Of a DNA stretch of 64,000 nucleotides, positions 35,001 to 44,788 are shown one piece after another. Under the pieces are notes generated by a model. It did not search any database. It was not told where the DNA came from and saw only the letters and a program-made list of their open reading frames with translations. The number at the start of each line of letters is the position of its first letter. Position 1 is the stretch's first letter. A program made the translations under genes and the position numbers. The stretch is from Ideonella sp. (GTDB taxonomy: Bacteria; Pseudomonadota; Gammaproteobacteria; Burkholderiales; Burkholderiaceae_C), in the NCBI GenBank assembly GCA_016721465.1, contig JADKIA010000031.1, positions 618,334 to 682,333 of the forward strand. The letters run 5' to 3'.

Positions 35001-35330
35001 GCGCACGAAGTCGCCCCGCGTTTCACCATCACGTTGGTACTGCACCGGCACGCCGGTGACCAGCAGCCGATGGAACTGTCGGTTCGCCGCCAGCAGCACT
35101 GGCGTGCCCAGGTCCACCACCTGCTTGACGGCGTCCTCGCGCGCCGCCGTCGGCACGTTGGGGTTCAGCGCCGCAACGGCTTGGCGCAAGCGCTCGATCA
35201 GCAGCACCTGGCGGTAGTCGCTGCGCTCGGGGGTGCTGCCGTCCGGCGCCAGCTCGGGCCCGTAGCGGTGTTGATAGCCCACCTCTGCGAGCCAGCCCAG
35301 GGCCTCCTGTTCGAGCTGGTCTTCGGTCAT
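32043..35330 (-). CDS. hsdR: Type I restriction-modification system, R subunit
   Basis: Motor-nuclease subunit of 1095 residues. An N-terminal PD-(D/E)xK endonuclease (PDIVLFVNGLPLVLIELKNP, about residue 160) is followed by SF2 helicase motifs HTQGSGKSITMT, VITDRNDLDGQLF and IADEAHRTQYG. A long C-terminal coil contacts HsdM. It cleaves unmodified DNA together with HsdM and HsdS. The start MTEDQLEQEALGWL lies 7 bp after the fic stop, so fic and hsdR form one unit, separated from hsdM and hsdS by the HipA-like pair. One GC-rich repeat lies in frame inside it (32918-32930). Confidence 0.93.
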   Translation of the reverse strand: MTEDQLEQEALGWLAEVGYQHRYGPELAPDGSTPERSDYRQVLLIERLRQAVAALNPNVPTAAREDAVKQVVDLGTPVLLAANRQFHRLLVTGVPVQYQRDGETRGDFVRLVDWADPARNEWLAVNQFSVQGPRHTRRPDIVLFVNGLPLVLIELKNPADPNADVWKAFQQIQTYKEQIADAFQYNEVLVISDGTDALLGSLSSDSERFMAWRTIDGVTLDPLGPFNELQTLVRGVLAPAYLLDYLRFFVLFEEASEDAGLVKKIAGYHQFHAVRAAIAQVIAASRPDGLPSVRGKGGVVWHTQGSGKSITMTCFAARVMQEPAMENPTIVVITDRNDLDGQLFGVFSLAQDLLRERPVQAGTRQELRALLGNRPSGGIVFATIQKFMPGEDEDAFPLLSDRHNIVVIADEAHRTQYGFEAKLKTLKQRPSLGNLATVLTTGAGEPSQHKVEFAPTVDRYQVARYQVGYAQHLRDALPHATFVAFTGTPVSGEDRDTRAVFGDYISVYDMQQAKEDGATVAIYYESRLAKLGLKADELATIDDEVDELAEDEEESQRALLKSRWAALEKVVGAEPRIASVAADLVEHFEERNRAMTGKAMVVGMSRDICVHLYNEIIQLRPDWHSADPEQGAIKIVMTGSASDKALLRPHIYSAQVKKRLEKRFKNPGDPLRMVIVRDMWLTGFDAPCVHTLYIDKPMKGHNLMQAIARVNRVFKDKQGGLVVDYIGIANELKSALKEYTASKGRGRPTVDAHEAYSVLAEKLDALRGMLAGTNGHGFDYSGFLTGGHVAAPATPPRGAGPAKPAPGGLHSLLAGAANFVLGIKDGKKRFADLALAMSKAFTLCCTLDEAKAVREEVAFFQAVKVILTKREISEAKKTDEARELAIRQIIASAVVSEEVVDIFDAVGLDKPNIGILDDAFLAEVRNLPERNLAVELLGRLLEGEIKSRFAGNVVQNKKFSDMLTDVVQRYQNRSIEAAQVMEELVQMAKKFREAAARGEQLGLTEDEVRFYDALANNESAVRELTDETLKKIAHELAENLRKNLSVDWSARESVQAKLRLMVKRILRKYKYPPDQQDAAVELVLQQAKALGEAWA
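32918..32930. repeat. Dispersed palindrome inside hsdR
   Basis: CCGGCTTCGCCGG next to CCCCGCCCCCCGTGGGGG, resembling the intergenic element after aapP but read in frame. It encodes a Pro/Gly/Ala linker (TPPRGAGPAKPAPGG) between the HsdR motor and its C-terminal region. Confidence 0.5.
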
Positions 35331-35337
35331 GGGCTTC

Positions 35338-36510
35338 TCACGCTCCGTTCGCCAGCAATTCGACGTAAGCGGCATAGCTGAAGCAGCGGTTCTTCTTCTG
35401 CCCCGTCAACTCGGTGACGATGCCCAGTTCTTCCAGAAATTTCACCGCAGCAGTGGCCGTGGGGAAGGTGGTGGCGAGCTTCTGGCGCACCTGCTCGATG
35501 GTGAAGCGTGGCATCAGCGGCAGCAGCTCGAACAGGCGCAGCCCCACGGCGCCGACGCGCGGCGCCGCAAGCAAGCGTCGGCGGTCGGCCGCCACCAGCG
35601 TGGCGACGGCCACGATGCCGCGCTCGGCATCGGTGGCGGCAGCCTCCACACCTTCAAGAAAGAAGCCGACCCAGCCTTCCCAGTCGCCATCCGTGCGCAC
35701 TGCAGACAGCCGCCGGTAGTACTCGCCCTGGTGCTGCTTGAGATAGCCGCTCAGGTAAACCAAGGGCTCGGGCAGCAAGCGCCATTGCTCCAGCAATGCC
35801 GCGATCAGCAGGCGGCCGATGCGGCCGTTGCCATCCAGGAAGGGGTGGATGGTTTCGAACTGCACATGCACCAGCGCAATCCGCACCAGCGGTGGCAGGC
35901 CCGGTTCGGCCTCGTGGATGAAGCGCTCCAGGTCGGCCAGCAGGGCCGGCACGCGATCCGGCGGCGGCGGCACGAACACGGCCCGGCCCGGCCGCGAGCC
36001 GCCAATCCAGTTCTGCGAGCGTCGCAACTCGCCCGGCTGCTTGCCCGCGCCGCGGGCCCCGGCCAGCAACAAGCGGTGCGCGTCGCACAGCAGGCGCACC
36101 GAGATCGGCAGGCCGCTGGGGCTGTGCAGGTTGTCGCGCACCAGACGGAAAGCGCGCAGGTAGTTCGTCACCTCCTCGACGTCATCGATGTTGGCCACCG
36201 TCAGGCCAGCCTCGTCGTCAAACAGGTCGGTCAGGGTGGCCTGCGTGCCTTCGATCTGCGAGGTGAGCAGCGCCTCTTTGCGAATGGCGCTGTACAGCAG
36301 CCAGTCCACCGAAGGCACCAGGCCCGCCACGCCCGAGAGCCGGGCCAGTGCCATCTGAGCGCGGTGCGTGGCAGCGGTGTAGGACTCCGGCGCCAGCGGC
36401 GGCTCAGCCGGCGGCAGCGGGTGTGGCACGAAAGCGCGCACCGCTTCACCCAGCGTGGTGGTGGTGACGGTGCTACCGGTGGAGCGCATGGTGTAAAAGC
36501 GGCTTTGCAT
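35338..36510 (-). CDS. Fic-domain protein (AMP transferase, self-inhibited)
   Basis: Protein of 390 residues with the complete Fic motif HPFLDGNGRIGR (His nucleophile, Asn and two Arg) near residue 205. An upstream TSQIEGTQATL matches the class II inhibitory alpha-helix (S/T-x-x-x-E-G/N), whose Glu blocks ATP binding. The N-terminal FicN region and C-terminal winged helix (FELLPLMPRFTIEQVRQKL) are typical of DNA-linked Fic proteins found beside type I RM genes. It may adenylylate a local target or act as regulator. A second possible start is at 36489. An 11-bp inverted repeat lies just upstream. Confidence 0.9.
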   Translation of the reverse strand: MQSRFYTMRSTGSTVTTTTLGEAVRAFVPHPLPPAEPPLAPESYTAATHRAQMALARLSGVAGLVPSVDWLLYSAIRKEALLTSQIEGTQATLTDLFDDEAGLTVANIDDVEEVTNYLRAFRLVRDNLHSPSGLPISVRLLCDAHRLLLAGARGAGKQPGELRRSQNWIGGSRPGRAVFVPPPPDRVPALLADLERFIHEAEPGLPPLVRIALVHVQFETIHPFLDGNGRIGRLLIAALLEQWRLLPEPLVYLSGYLKQHQGEYYRRLSAVRTDGDWEGWVGFFLEGVEAAATDAERGIVAVATLVAADRRRLLAAPRVGAVGLRLFELLPLMPRFTIEQVRQKLATTFPTATAAVKFLEELGIVTELTGQKKNRCFSYAAYVELLANGA

Positions 36511-36527
36511 GACCGGATCACATACTA

Positions 36528-36568
36528 AAGCATTCTTTAATTTGTGGCGAGGCTTTGAAAGAATGCTT
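36528..36568 (-). promoter_or_regulatory. Inverted repeat upstream of fic-hsdR, candidate operator
   Basis: AAGCATTCTTT (36528-36538) and AAAGAATGCTT (36558-36568) are perfect 11-bp inverted repeats separated by 19 bp. The stretch is AT-rich in a GC-rich region, 18 bp before the fic ATG. On the minus strand TAGTAT abuts the proximal arm and could be the -10. The rest of 36511-36696 holds nothing recognised. Confidence 0.6.
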
Positions 36569-36696
36569 GAAGAGGCCGGCTGCGGGCGCTTGGCAACCTA
36601 CTTAACACGCTAAGCGCCAAGTCCCTGATGCGAGAGAGTTTTTATGGTGACGGGCGCCGTCAGCAATGGCTTGCTAAATGCCCCCGCACATCGCTG

Positions 36697-37569
36697 TCAC
36701 AGGGCTGCCAGCAGCGCGTCGCAGGCTTGCACGTCGTTGTCAGCGGCGGCGAATCCAACCTCAAGTTCCTTCGCTTGCTGGCTCAGGTCTTCGCTGTAGT
36801 CAGCAATTGCGCTCCGCTCCTTGTCAGTGAGCGTTGCGCTGGCTAGCGGCGGGTAGCCCAGGATCAGCAGGTTGGCGCGCCCGCTGGCACGCCGGGCCAA
36901 AGACAGCTCGGCCAACATGCCCCGGGCTGCGCGCACGTAGCTGTTGATGTTCGTTGGCTGAAGCAACCCGAACTGAGCCGCCAGCGAATCCGACAGGAAT
37001 CCGAAGCGGACGGGCCGCCGGGCGGCCATCAAGGAAGCTTCCCGGTTGAAGAAACCGGCCAATCGCTTGTCCCGCGCGAGCGCCAAGTCCCGCACCCGCG
37101 AGGCGAACTGGCGAGCCGGCTGCCGCTGTTCACTGGCCGCCTCAATCAGATCCGCCGACTCCGGATTGTCTGGCTCAGACATTGCTGCCAGGCTTGAACT
37201 CATGAGCTTGCCGATCTGCAACAGGTCGGCGTAGCTGTTGACGTGGCTGGTCTCTGTCGGCCCGTAGTACAGGCCCGTCATTGGGGGCTGGGCGCCCTGA
37301 ATCTCAGGCGCATCGGCCAATCTCGCGTTGATCAGTCGAAGAGCGCGGTCCAGCAGTGCGTGCGCTTTGGGCCCTGCCGCGCCGAAGATTGCGCTCAGCA
37401 GATCCTGGCGGATCGTCAGCACGGCCTTGGCCTCACCGCCCCAATTGGTCAGGAAGCCGACGCAGATGCGCTCGCCGGTGGCCATCACCGGTTCCCAGTA
37501 GATGGCACGCCACAGGCCCACCTGGGCAGGCAGGGCCGTTGGCACGGCCTCAGTGATCATTGCATTCAT
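36697..37569 (-). CDS. Protein of unknown function paired with HipA-like kinase (DUF3037-like, tentative)
   Basis: Protein of 290 residues not assigned with confidence. Its N-terminus (LWRAIYWEPVMATGERICVG, then FLTN) has the GE-x2-VG-type pattern of DUF3037 proteins, which often follow small HipA-like kinase genes. The ATG overlaps the stop of the HipA-like gene (ATGA), giving strict pairing. The C-terminal half is alpha-helical, with no signal peptide or catalytic motif seen. Because the kinase gene upstream carries an insertion, its transcription is probably altered. Confidence 0.6.
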   Translation of the reverse strand: MNAMITEAVPTALPAQVGLWRAIYWEPVMATGERICVGFLTNWGGEAKAVLTIRQDLLSAIFGAAGPKAHALLDRALRLINARLADAPEIQGAQPPMTGLYYGPTETSHVNSYADLLQIGKLMSSSLAAMSEPDNPESADLIEAASEQRQPARQFASRVRDLALARDKRLAGFFNREASLMAARRPVRFGFLSDSLAAQFGLLQPTNINSYVRAARGMLAELSLARRASGRANLLILGYPPLASATLTDKERSAIADYSEDLSQQAKELEVGFAAADNDVQACDALLAAL

Positions 37570-37763
37570 AGCAGCCCCTTGATGGATGACGCGAGTGCAG
37601 GCAGCCGGGCGGCCACCTGCGCCGCGAAGGGTTGTGCAAACCCCGCAATCACGGGGTGCGCGGCCAGTTCGGAACTTGCACCGGCCTCGCACCCCACCGG
37701 GAAGGTCAGCGCGTGGCTGACGGCGCCCGCTTCGATATTGGCACAAACCAGCGCATCGGCAAA

Positions 37764-37768
37764 CTGGG
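37764..37768. repeat. Target-site duplication, left (CTGGG)
   Basis: CTGGG directly before the left inverted repeat; matches 39413-39417. Loss of one copy with the IS restores the kinase reading frame. Confidence 0.85.
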
Positions 37769-39412
37769 AGTCTTGTCCAACGAGGTATGAGCCTGGAGCC
37801 GGGCGCGAGATTCCAGTGAGGAATGAGCCTGGAGGGTTTCTGGGCCGGGCGGCTGGATGGCTCGCTGGGAGCCTCCATGCGAGGGGTGTCGATCATCGAA
37901 CCGATGGTGATCGACATGAACGAGGCCCGAGCGCGCACCCTGGAACAGGTGCGCCAGGTGGTGGCCGGTACGCAGGCGCTGGAGTTCCGCAGCGCCGATG
38001 ACGACGAGGGCCGCTACGCCTGATCGAACAGGTGCTGCAGCGCTTTGGGTACCGCCAGCTGCAGCGGCCGAGCGCGGCGTGGTGCTGGCGTATTTGCAGC
38101 GCCTGAGCGGCTACAGCCGCGCCCAGCTCACGCGGCTGGTTTCGCGCTGGACCGGCGGCAAGCCCCTGGTCAAGAACTATCGCCGCCCGCAGCATGCCTT
38201 CGCGCGCCGCTACACGGGCGCCGACGTGGTGCTGTTGGCCGAGGTGGACCGGGCCATGGGTACCCTGTCGGGACCGGCCACGGCCTGCGTGCTGCGCCGC
38301 CAGCGCGATGTCTTCGCCGATGGGCGCTTCGAGCGACTGGGTTCGATCTCGGTGGCCCACCTGTACAACCTGCGCGCCAGCGTCGGCTACGCGCCCAGCG
38401 CGTCGTGCTGACCAAGACGCGCCCGACCAAGGCCGTGACGATCGGTGTGCGCAAGGCGCCGGCCCCCGAGGGCCGTCCGGGCTTCGTGCGCATCGACAGC
38501 GTTCACCAGGGCGACTGGGACGGCACCAGGGCCTGTACCACATCAACGCCGTGGACTGCGTCACCCAGTGGCAGGTGGTGGCCACCGTGCAGACGATCTC
38601 GGAGGCGCACCTGCTGCCCGTCATCGAGCAGATGCTCGCGCAGTTCCCGTTCCTGATCCTGGGCTTCCACGCCGACAACGGCAGCGAGTACGTCAACCAT
38701 CGGGTCGCCGCCATGCTGGAGAAGCTGCGTATCGAGTTCACACGCAGCCGACCGCGGCGCAGCAACGACAACGGCCTGGCCGAGACCAAGAACGGCGCCG
38801 TTGTGCGCCGCGTCTTCGGCTACGAGCACATCCCGCAACGTCACGCCGGGCGCTTCAACACCTTCTGCGCCGAGTACCTTAACCCGTTCCTGAACTTCCA
38901 CCGCCCGTGCCTGTTCTCGACCGACAAGCCGGATCCGAAGAAGCCGGGCGCATCAAGCGCGTGTACCGAGCCAAGGATGCGATGACGCCGCTGGACAAGC
39001 TGGCCAGCCTGCCTGAGGCACACACGTTCATGCGCGAGGATCACGCTCGAACATCTGCAGGCACTGGCCACGGCGCTGACCGACGCAGGCTGGCGAGGAA
39101 CTCAAGCAGGCGCGGCAGGCGCTGTTCAAACGGGTACCGCCACGAACCGGCTGAACTCTCCTGCGGCGCGCCAAGGGCGGGGAGGCTGTGGACATGTGGA
39201 CGATGCGCTCGCGCGCACCGGCACGGTCCGTGGACAACGCCGTGCGTTGCCCACCGCCCGCACCTTCGACCACATGCCCACAGCCTTCGACCACGGTGGT
39301 ACGAATCCAAAGAGCAGGACCCCAATACACTGTCTCGGTCTACAACGGATCGACGCTCCACGCGTCCCCGAGGTCAGGCCTCTCCAGGCTCATACCTCGT
39401 TTGGAAAAGACT
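37769..39412 (+). mobile_element. Insertion sequence with rve-type transposase, ~1.64 kb
   Basis: Ends are inverted repeats of about 30 bp beginning AGTCTT: AGTCTTGTCCAACGAGGTAT on the left and, inverted on the right, AGTCTTTTCCAAACGAGGTA, both continuing GAGCCTGGAG. They differ by one substitution and one indel. The target duplication CTGGG flanks both ends. A partial copy of the end motif (GAGGAATGAGCCTGGA) lies inside at 37818. One transposase gene is present; 39155-39412 holds no gene. Confidence 0.88.
37823..39154 (+). pseudogene. IS transposase (integrase catalytic core), multiple frameshifts
   Basis: DDE transposase with an N-terminal HTH (YLQRLSGYSRAQLTRLVSRW) and rve core: first Asp in INAVDCVTQWQ, second in LGFHADNGSEYVNH, Glu in NDNGLAETKNG. 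Translation changes frame at least six times (near 38023, 38068, 38397, 38524, 38952 and 39030), each repairable by one base, giving an uninterrupted protein of about 440 residues ending at 39154 (FKRVPPRTG). An internal start at 37877 (MRGVSIIEPM) is possible. The intact target duplication suggests a recent insertion, so sequencing error is as likely as decay. Confidence 0.8.
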
Positions 39413-39417
39413 CTGGG
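39413..39417. repeat. Target-site duplication, right (CTGGG)
   Basis: CTGGG directly after the right inverted repeat, partner of 37764-37768. Confidence 0.85.
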
Positions 39418-39998
39418 CGGCCAGGCGGTAGGCCCTGTGTGCCTGGTAGGGATACAGGCCCATACAGCGCCCGTGATCAATGGCCCAGTAGTCGGCGCCA
39501 TCGGTCAGCAGATTGCCCGGGTGGCGGTCGGCATTGCGGACCAGGATGTCCAGCGCAATGAGTCGGCCAAAACCCACCCACTGCACCAGCTCATCCACCA
39601 GGGCGCGCAACTCGTGGGAGCTCGGGTTCGTGGTGTCGATACAGAACTGCTGCATCAGGTTGGGCACGCCCACATCGATGCTGGCAAACAAGGGGATGCC
39701 ATTCTCAAACACCAGCCCACAAGGCGGCGCCCGGACGCTGAGCGCATCGGCCAGCAGGGCGCAGAAGCACTCGGCAGCCAACTCAGGTGCCGTGCAGGAC
39801 TTGACGATCACGGCCTGCGGGGCTCCGCCAAACATGGCCACGCCCCGTCGCGCGCCCATCACGCCGATGCCGACCGGTCGTGCGCCAGGCTGAAGGACTC
39901 CGATGGAAATTCTCGACATGCTCGCTCCCAGCGCTGGCTTTTCTCTATTCCGAGGCTGTGGATCATCGTAGCAGTCGCGTAGTGTGCAGCGCAGGGGC

Positions 39999-41374
39999 TC
40001 AGGACGCCTGCGCCAGCATGTCTATTGCCGCAGCTTCCGGCAGGCGCAGTTGGCCGGAGATCAGGCGGGGGAGCAGGGTGTCGCGGAGGGTGGCGAGGGT
40101 TTGGGCTTGCGCATGGTTCTGGTGAATCCTGGCCCACAGCGGCGCAACGCGCTCATCGAACAGACCGGTCAAAGCTTCGGGTGGGCACATAACCGAATAA
40201 CTCGGAAACTCCTTCAGCGCGATTCGGTTCACGGTCGCGCCCTGGATCGTGTGCTTGTTCAGCAATTGCTGGAACGGCGCCGCGACGAACTGGTGAAACC
40301 AGAAATGCGCATGGCCGTTCGCAGCCTTCGGGCGAACGACGGCCAGGCGGCGCCCGAGGCAGCAACGGACGCCTGGCGGTATCAGCGCGAAGAAGCCCAG
40401 TGTGGCTTCGTAGCTGAAGACGATATCGCCGAAGCGCGGCGTCACACGGCGGGTCCACTGTCCCCAGTCGCCTTCAGCGATGTGCCTCGTGTCCGTCAGG
40501 TCCAGGCCCGTGCCGGTGAGGTTCTTGATGCCCAGAAAGATAGGGCCTTCGGATGCTTCGGGCGGCGTGGCATGCGGACCGTCGTACACCGCTTCGACGA
40601 CCTCGCGAATGGAGCGCATGAACCAACCCTTCGGAACCAACCCCAACGCCGACTCCTCGAAGCTGTCCGGAAACAAGGCCGCCGTGGCTTCGTCCATGCC
40701 GGCCGGCGACAGGCCTTGCTGCTTGGCGCGAACGGGATCGAAGTCGACGAACCACGACTTGAACAGCGCCTGCGCGATGGCTTCGAGGGTGGCGTTGGTT
40801 TCGCGCAGGAGGGCGATGCGGTCGTCGAGCGCATCCAGGATGGCCACAACGCAGGATCTCGACTTCGTAAAACTGGCGCTTGAGCGGCGCGTCGATCTGC
40901 ACCAGTTCGGCAAAGTGGGTGAACGACAGTCGTTCCAGCAACAGGCGCGGGTCCAGGGCATGTAGGGTGCTGGTGCCGGTGCTGGTACCTGCCGGCGCCA
41001 CCGATTCCGATTCGGGAGTCACTGACTCCCGAATCTCGGGCAGGCCGAATCGCTGCGCCACCGGCAGCGCCGCCAAAACGGGAGTCACTGCCTCCCGAAT
41101 CTGCGGATAGGCCCCGTAGAACTGGCGAAAGCGCCGCAGTTCGCGCGCGTCGATGCGCCGCAAACCGGCTTCACCCAGCTGTTGCGCCAGCCGCTCCAGC
41201 AGTCGCCCGCCATAGTCCGCACGATCCGCACCCTGGAGTTCGTACTCGGCGATGTGGTGGCCGATCAACCAGTTGCGCAAAGTCAGGCTGACGTTGATCG
41301 CCTTGCTGGCTTGGGCGGCAAACAGCGCGTGGATCCGCGCGATGCTCGTGACCAGTCCGGCGAAGTTCGCTCCG

Positions 41375-41385
<11 letters not shown>
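39999..41385 (-). CDS. Chimaera: DUF1016 N-domain joined to C-terminal half of HsdS
   Basis: Residues 1 to about 177 match the N-terminal domain of DUF1016/YhcG proteins (AINVSLTLRNWLIGHHIAEY; ELRRFRQFYGAYPQI; LSFTHFAELVQIDAPLKRQF). The PDDEXK C-domain is absent. After a frameshift near 40855 the sequence becomes the second half of a type I specificity subunit: central repeat ILDALDDRIALLRETNATLE and FKSWFVDFDPV, one target-recognition domain, and the distal repeat LRDTLLPRLISGQLRL. The first recognition domain is missing. The start overlaps the hsdM stop by 11 bp. A half HsdS can dimerise in some systems. The joint may be a real deletion or an assembly fault. Confidence 0.75.
41009..41103. 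repeat. Duplicated palindromic motif inside the DUF1016 region
   Basis: A 27-base perfect palindrome at 41009-41035 (arms GATTCGGGAGTCA and TGACTCCCGAATC) recurs in weaker form at 41079-41103 (CGGGAGTCACTGCCTCCCGA). The repeats encode the similar peptides IRESVTP and IREAVTP. Confidence 0.6.
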
Positions 41386-42926
<1,541 letters not shown>

Positions 42927-42934
42927 GGGGTCGA

Positions 42935-44023
42935 TCAGATCCCGCCCGCCACCAGGGCCGCGATGGCCTGGCCCATCTGCTGCGTGCTGGCCGCACCGCC
43001 CAGGTCCGGCGTCTTCGGCCCTTGCACCAACACGCGCTCGATGGCGCGCAGGATGGCGTCGTGGGCCTCGCGCTCGGGGCCTTGGGCGTGGCCCAGGAAG
43101 TCGAGCATCATCGCGGCGCTCCAGACCATCGCCACGGGGTTGGCGATGTTCTTGCCGAAGATATCGGGCGCCGAGCCGTGCACGGGCTCGAACAGGCTGG
43201 GGAACTTGCGCTCGGGGTTCAAGTTGGCGCTGGGGGCGATGCCGATGGTGCCGCAGGCGGCCGGCCCCAGGTCGCTCAGGATGTCGCCGAACAGGTTGGT
43301 GGCCGCCACCACGTCGAAGCGTTCGGGCTGCAGCACGAAGCGGGCGCAGAGGATGTCGATGTGCTGCTTGTCCCAGGCGATGTCGGGGTAGCCAGCGGCC
43401 ATTTCCACGCAGCGCTCGTCCCACCAGGGCATGGAGATCGAGATGCCGTTGCTCTTGGTGGCCAGCGTCAGCTTCTTGCGCTCGCGCGTGCGCGCCAGTT
43501 CGAAGGCGTACTTCAGCAGGCGCTCGCTGCCGATGCGGGTGAACACGCTTTCCTGCACCACGAATTCGCGCTCGGTGCCGCCGAACATCACGCCGCCCAC
43601 GGAAGAGTATTCGCCCTCGGTGTTCTCGCGCACGATGAGCATGTCGATGTCGCCGGGCCGCTTGTTGGCCAGCGGGCAGGGCACGCCGGCCATCAGCCGC
43701 GCGGGGCGCAGGTTGATGTACTGGTCGAACTCGCGGCGGAACTTCAGCAGCGAGCCCCACAGCGAAATGTGGTCGGGCACCGTGGCCGGCCAGCCCACGG
43801 CGCCGAAGAGGATGGCGTCCATGCCACCGATCTGCGCCTTCCAGTCGTCCGGCATCATCTGGCCGTGCTGGGCGTGGTATTCGCAACTGGCCCAGGCGAT
43901 GGGGGTCTTGTGCAGCTGCAGGCCGAAGCGCCTGGCGGCGGCGTCGAGCACGCGCTCGCCCTCGGGCGTCACTTCCTTGCCGATGCCGTCACCGGGGATG
44001 ATGGCGATGTGGTGGGTGCGCAT
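42935..44023 (-). CDS. ttuC: Tartrate dehydrogenase/decarboxylase (isocitrate/isopropylmalate dehydrogenase family)
   Basis: Protein of 362 residues. N-terminal HIAIIPGDGIGKEVTPEGERV, RENTEGEYSSVGG with the substrate-binding residues, and the metal-binding FGDILSDLGPAACGTIGIAPS define the beta-decarboxylating dehydrogenase fold. The GGVMFGGTEREFVVQESVFTR block fits tartrate dehydrogenase rather than LeuB. Likely action on tartrate, malate or related 2-hydroxyacids with NAD. Divergent from marC; followed after 8 bp by hsdM, an unusual partner. The start MRTHHIAII replaces an upstream ATG at 44083 that precedes non-conserved sequence. Confidence 0.88.
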   Translation of the reverse strand: MRTHHIAIIPGDGIGKEVTPEGERVLDAAARRFGLQLHKTPIAWASCEYHAQHGQMMPDDWKAQIGGMDAILFGAVGWPATVPDHISLWGSLLKFRREFDQYINLRPARLMAGVPCPLANKRPGDIDMLIVRENTEGEYSSVGGVMFGGTEREFVVQESVFTRIGSERLLKYAFELARTRERKKLTLATKSNGISISMPWWDERCVEMAAGYPDIAWDKQHIDILCARFVLQPERFDVVAATNLFGDILSDLGPAACGTIGIAPSANLNPERKFPSLFEPVHGSAPDIFGKNIANPVAMVWSAAMMLDFLGHAQGPEREAHDAILRAIERVLVQGPKTPDLGGAASTQQMGQAIAALVAGGI

Positions 44024-44100
44024 GGCGTGCGGGTCCTGTGTGGCGCTGTGACGCAGAGATGCTACCTTGCGGCCCTTGCCCACCCCAGATCCGCGCTGCC

Positions 44101-44700
44101 ATGGCCCACGACACGCTGTCCGCCTTCATCCTGCTGCTGCTGGTGCTCGACCCCTTGGGCAGCCTGCCCATCTTCGTCTCGGTGATGGCCGGGGTGGAGC
44201 CGCCGCGCCGGCGCTGGGTGGCGCTGCGCGAGACGCTGATCGCCTTCGGCGTGCTGGCCGCCTTCATGCTGCTGGGCGATCGCTTTCTGCATGTGATGCG
44301 GCTGTCGGAGCGCTCGCTCGAGGTGGCCGGTGGCGTGATCTTGCTGATGGTGGCCATCCGCATGATCTTCTCGCAGGAGGGCGGCGTGTACGGCACGCCC
44401 GAGGGGCGCGAGCCGCTGATCTTTCCGCTGGCCGTGCCGCTGCTGGCGGGGCCCTCGGCCATGGCCACGGTGCTGATGCTGGCCAGCCGGCAGCCGCAGA
44501 TGATGTGGCACTGGGTCGGTGCGCTCAGCGCGGCGATGCTGGTGTCGGGCACCGCCCTGGCCCTGGCCGACCCGATCCGCAAGCGCCTGGGCGATTCGGT
44601 GGTCACCGCCATCGAGAAGCTGATGGGCCTGGTGCTCACGGCCATTGCGGTGGAAATGCTGCTGGCCGGCTTGAAGCATTACTTCTTCGATCCGGCTTGA
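44101..44700 (+). CDS. MarC family (UPF0056) integral membrane protein
   Basis: Protein of 199 residues with six predicted transmembrane helices. The MarC signatures are LLLVLDPLGSLPIFVSV, GGVILLMVAIRMIF and the central FPLAVPLLAGPSAMATVLML. The name comes from the mar locus, but a role in drug resistance has not held up; function is unknown. Divergent from ttuC with 77 bp between the starts. Confidence 0.88.
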   Translation: MAHDTLSAFILLLLVLDPLGSLPIFVSVMAGVEPPRRRWVALRETLIAFGVLAAFMLLGDRFLHVMRLSERSLEVAGGVILLMVAIRMIFSQEGGVYGTPEGREPLIFPLAVPLLAGPSAMATVLMLASRQPQMMWHWVGALSAAMLVSGTALALADPIRKRLGDSVVTAIEKLMGLVLTAIAVEMLLAGLKHYFFDPA

Positions 44701-44742
44701 GCCGCCTTGACCCAGCCAAGGCCCGCTGTTCAGGCAACTCGC

Positions 44743-44748
44743 GATAAT
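44743..44748 (+). promoter_or_regulatory. Candidate -10 box of the polar amino-acid transporter operon
   Basis: GATAAT inside GCGATAATCG, 40 bases before the binding-protein ATG, with CGAGGAGACGCC carrying the ribosome-binding site. No clear -35. Confidence 0.5.
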
Positions 44749-44788
44749 CGCCCCCCATTGCATTCACCCGACCCCCCGAGGAGACGCC

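Larger units (their letters stand above)
37566..39919 (-). pseudogene. HipA-like kinase gene interrupted by an insertion sequence
   Basis: Small HipA-like kinase split in two. The 5' part is at 39413-39919 (MSRISIGVLQPGARPVGIGV onward) and contains the catalytic segment ALDILVRNADRHPGNLL and WAIDHGRC. The 3' part is at 37566-37763 (FADALVCANIEAGAVSHAL to SIKGLL). Between them lies an IS with CTGGG on both sides. Removing the IS and one CTGGG gives one open frame of 234 residues, reading YRLAAQ-FADALVC across the scar. No other defect is seen. Its end overlaps the next gene (ATGA). Kinase activity against a host target, as in HipA toxins, is inference. Confidence 0.82.

Noticed and set aside
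39155..39412. Short open frames between the transposase and the right end of the IS
   Set aside because: Low-complexity GC-rich frames without motif; they end in the inverted repeat and look non-coding.
41009..41103. Two similar palindromes taken as a possible CRISPR start
   Set aside because: Only two copies, unequal, and they lie within a coding frame; no cas genes in the window.
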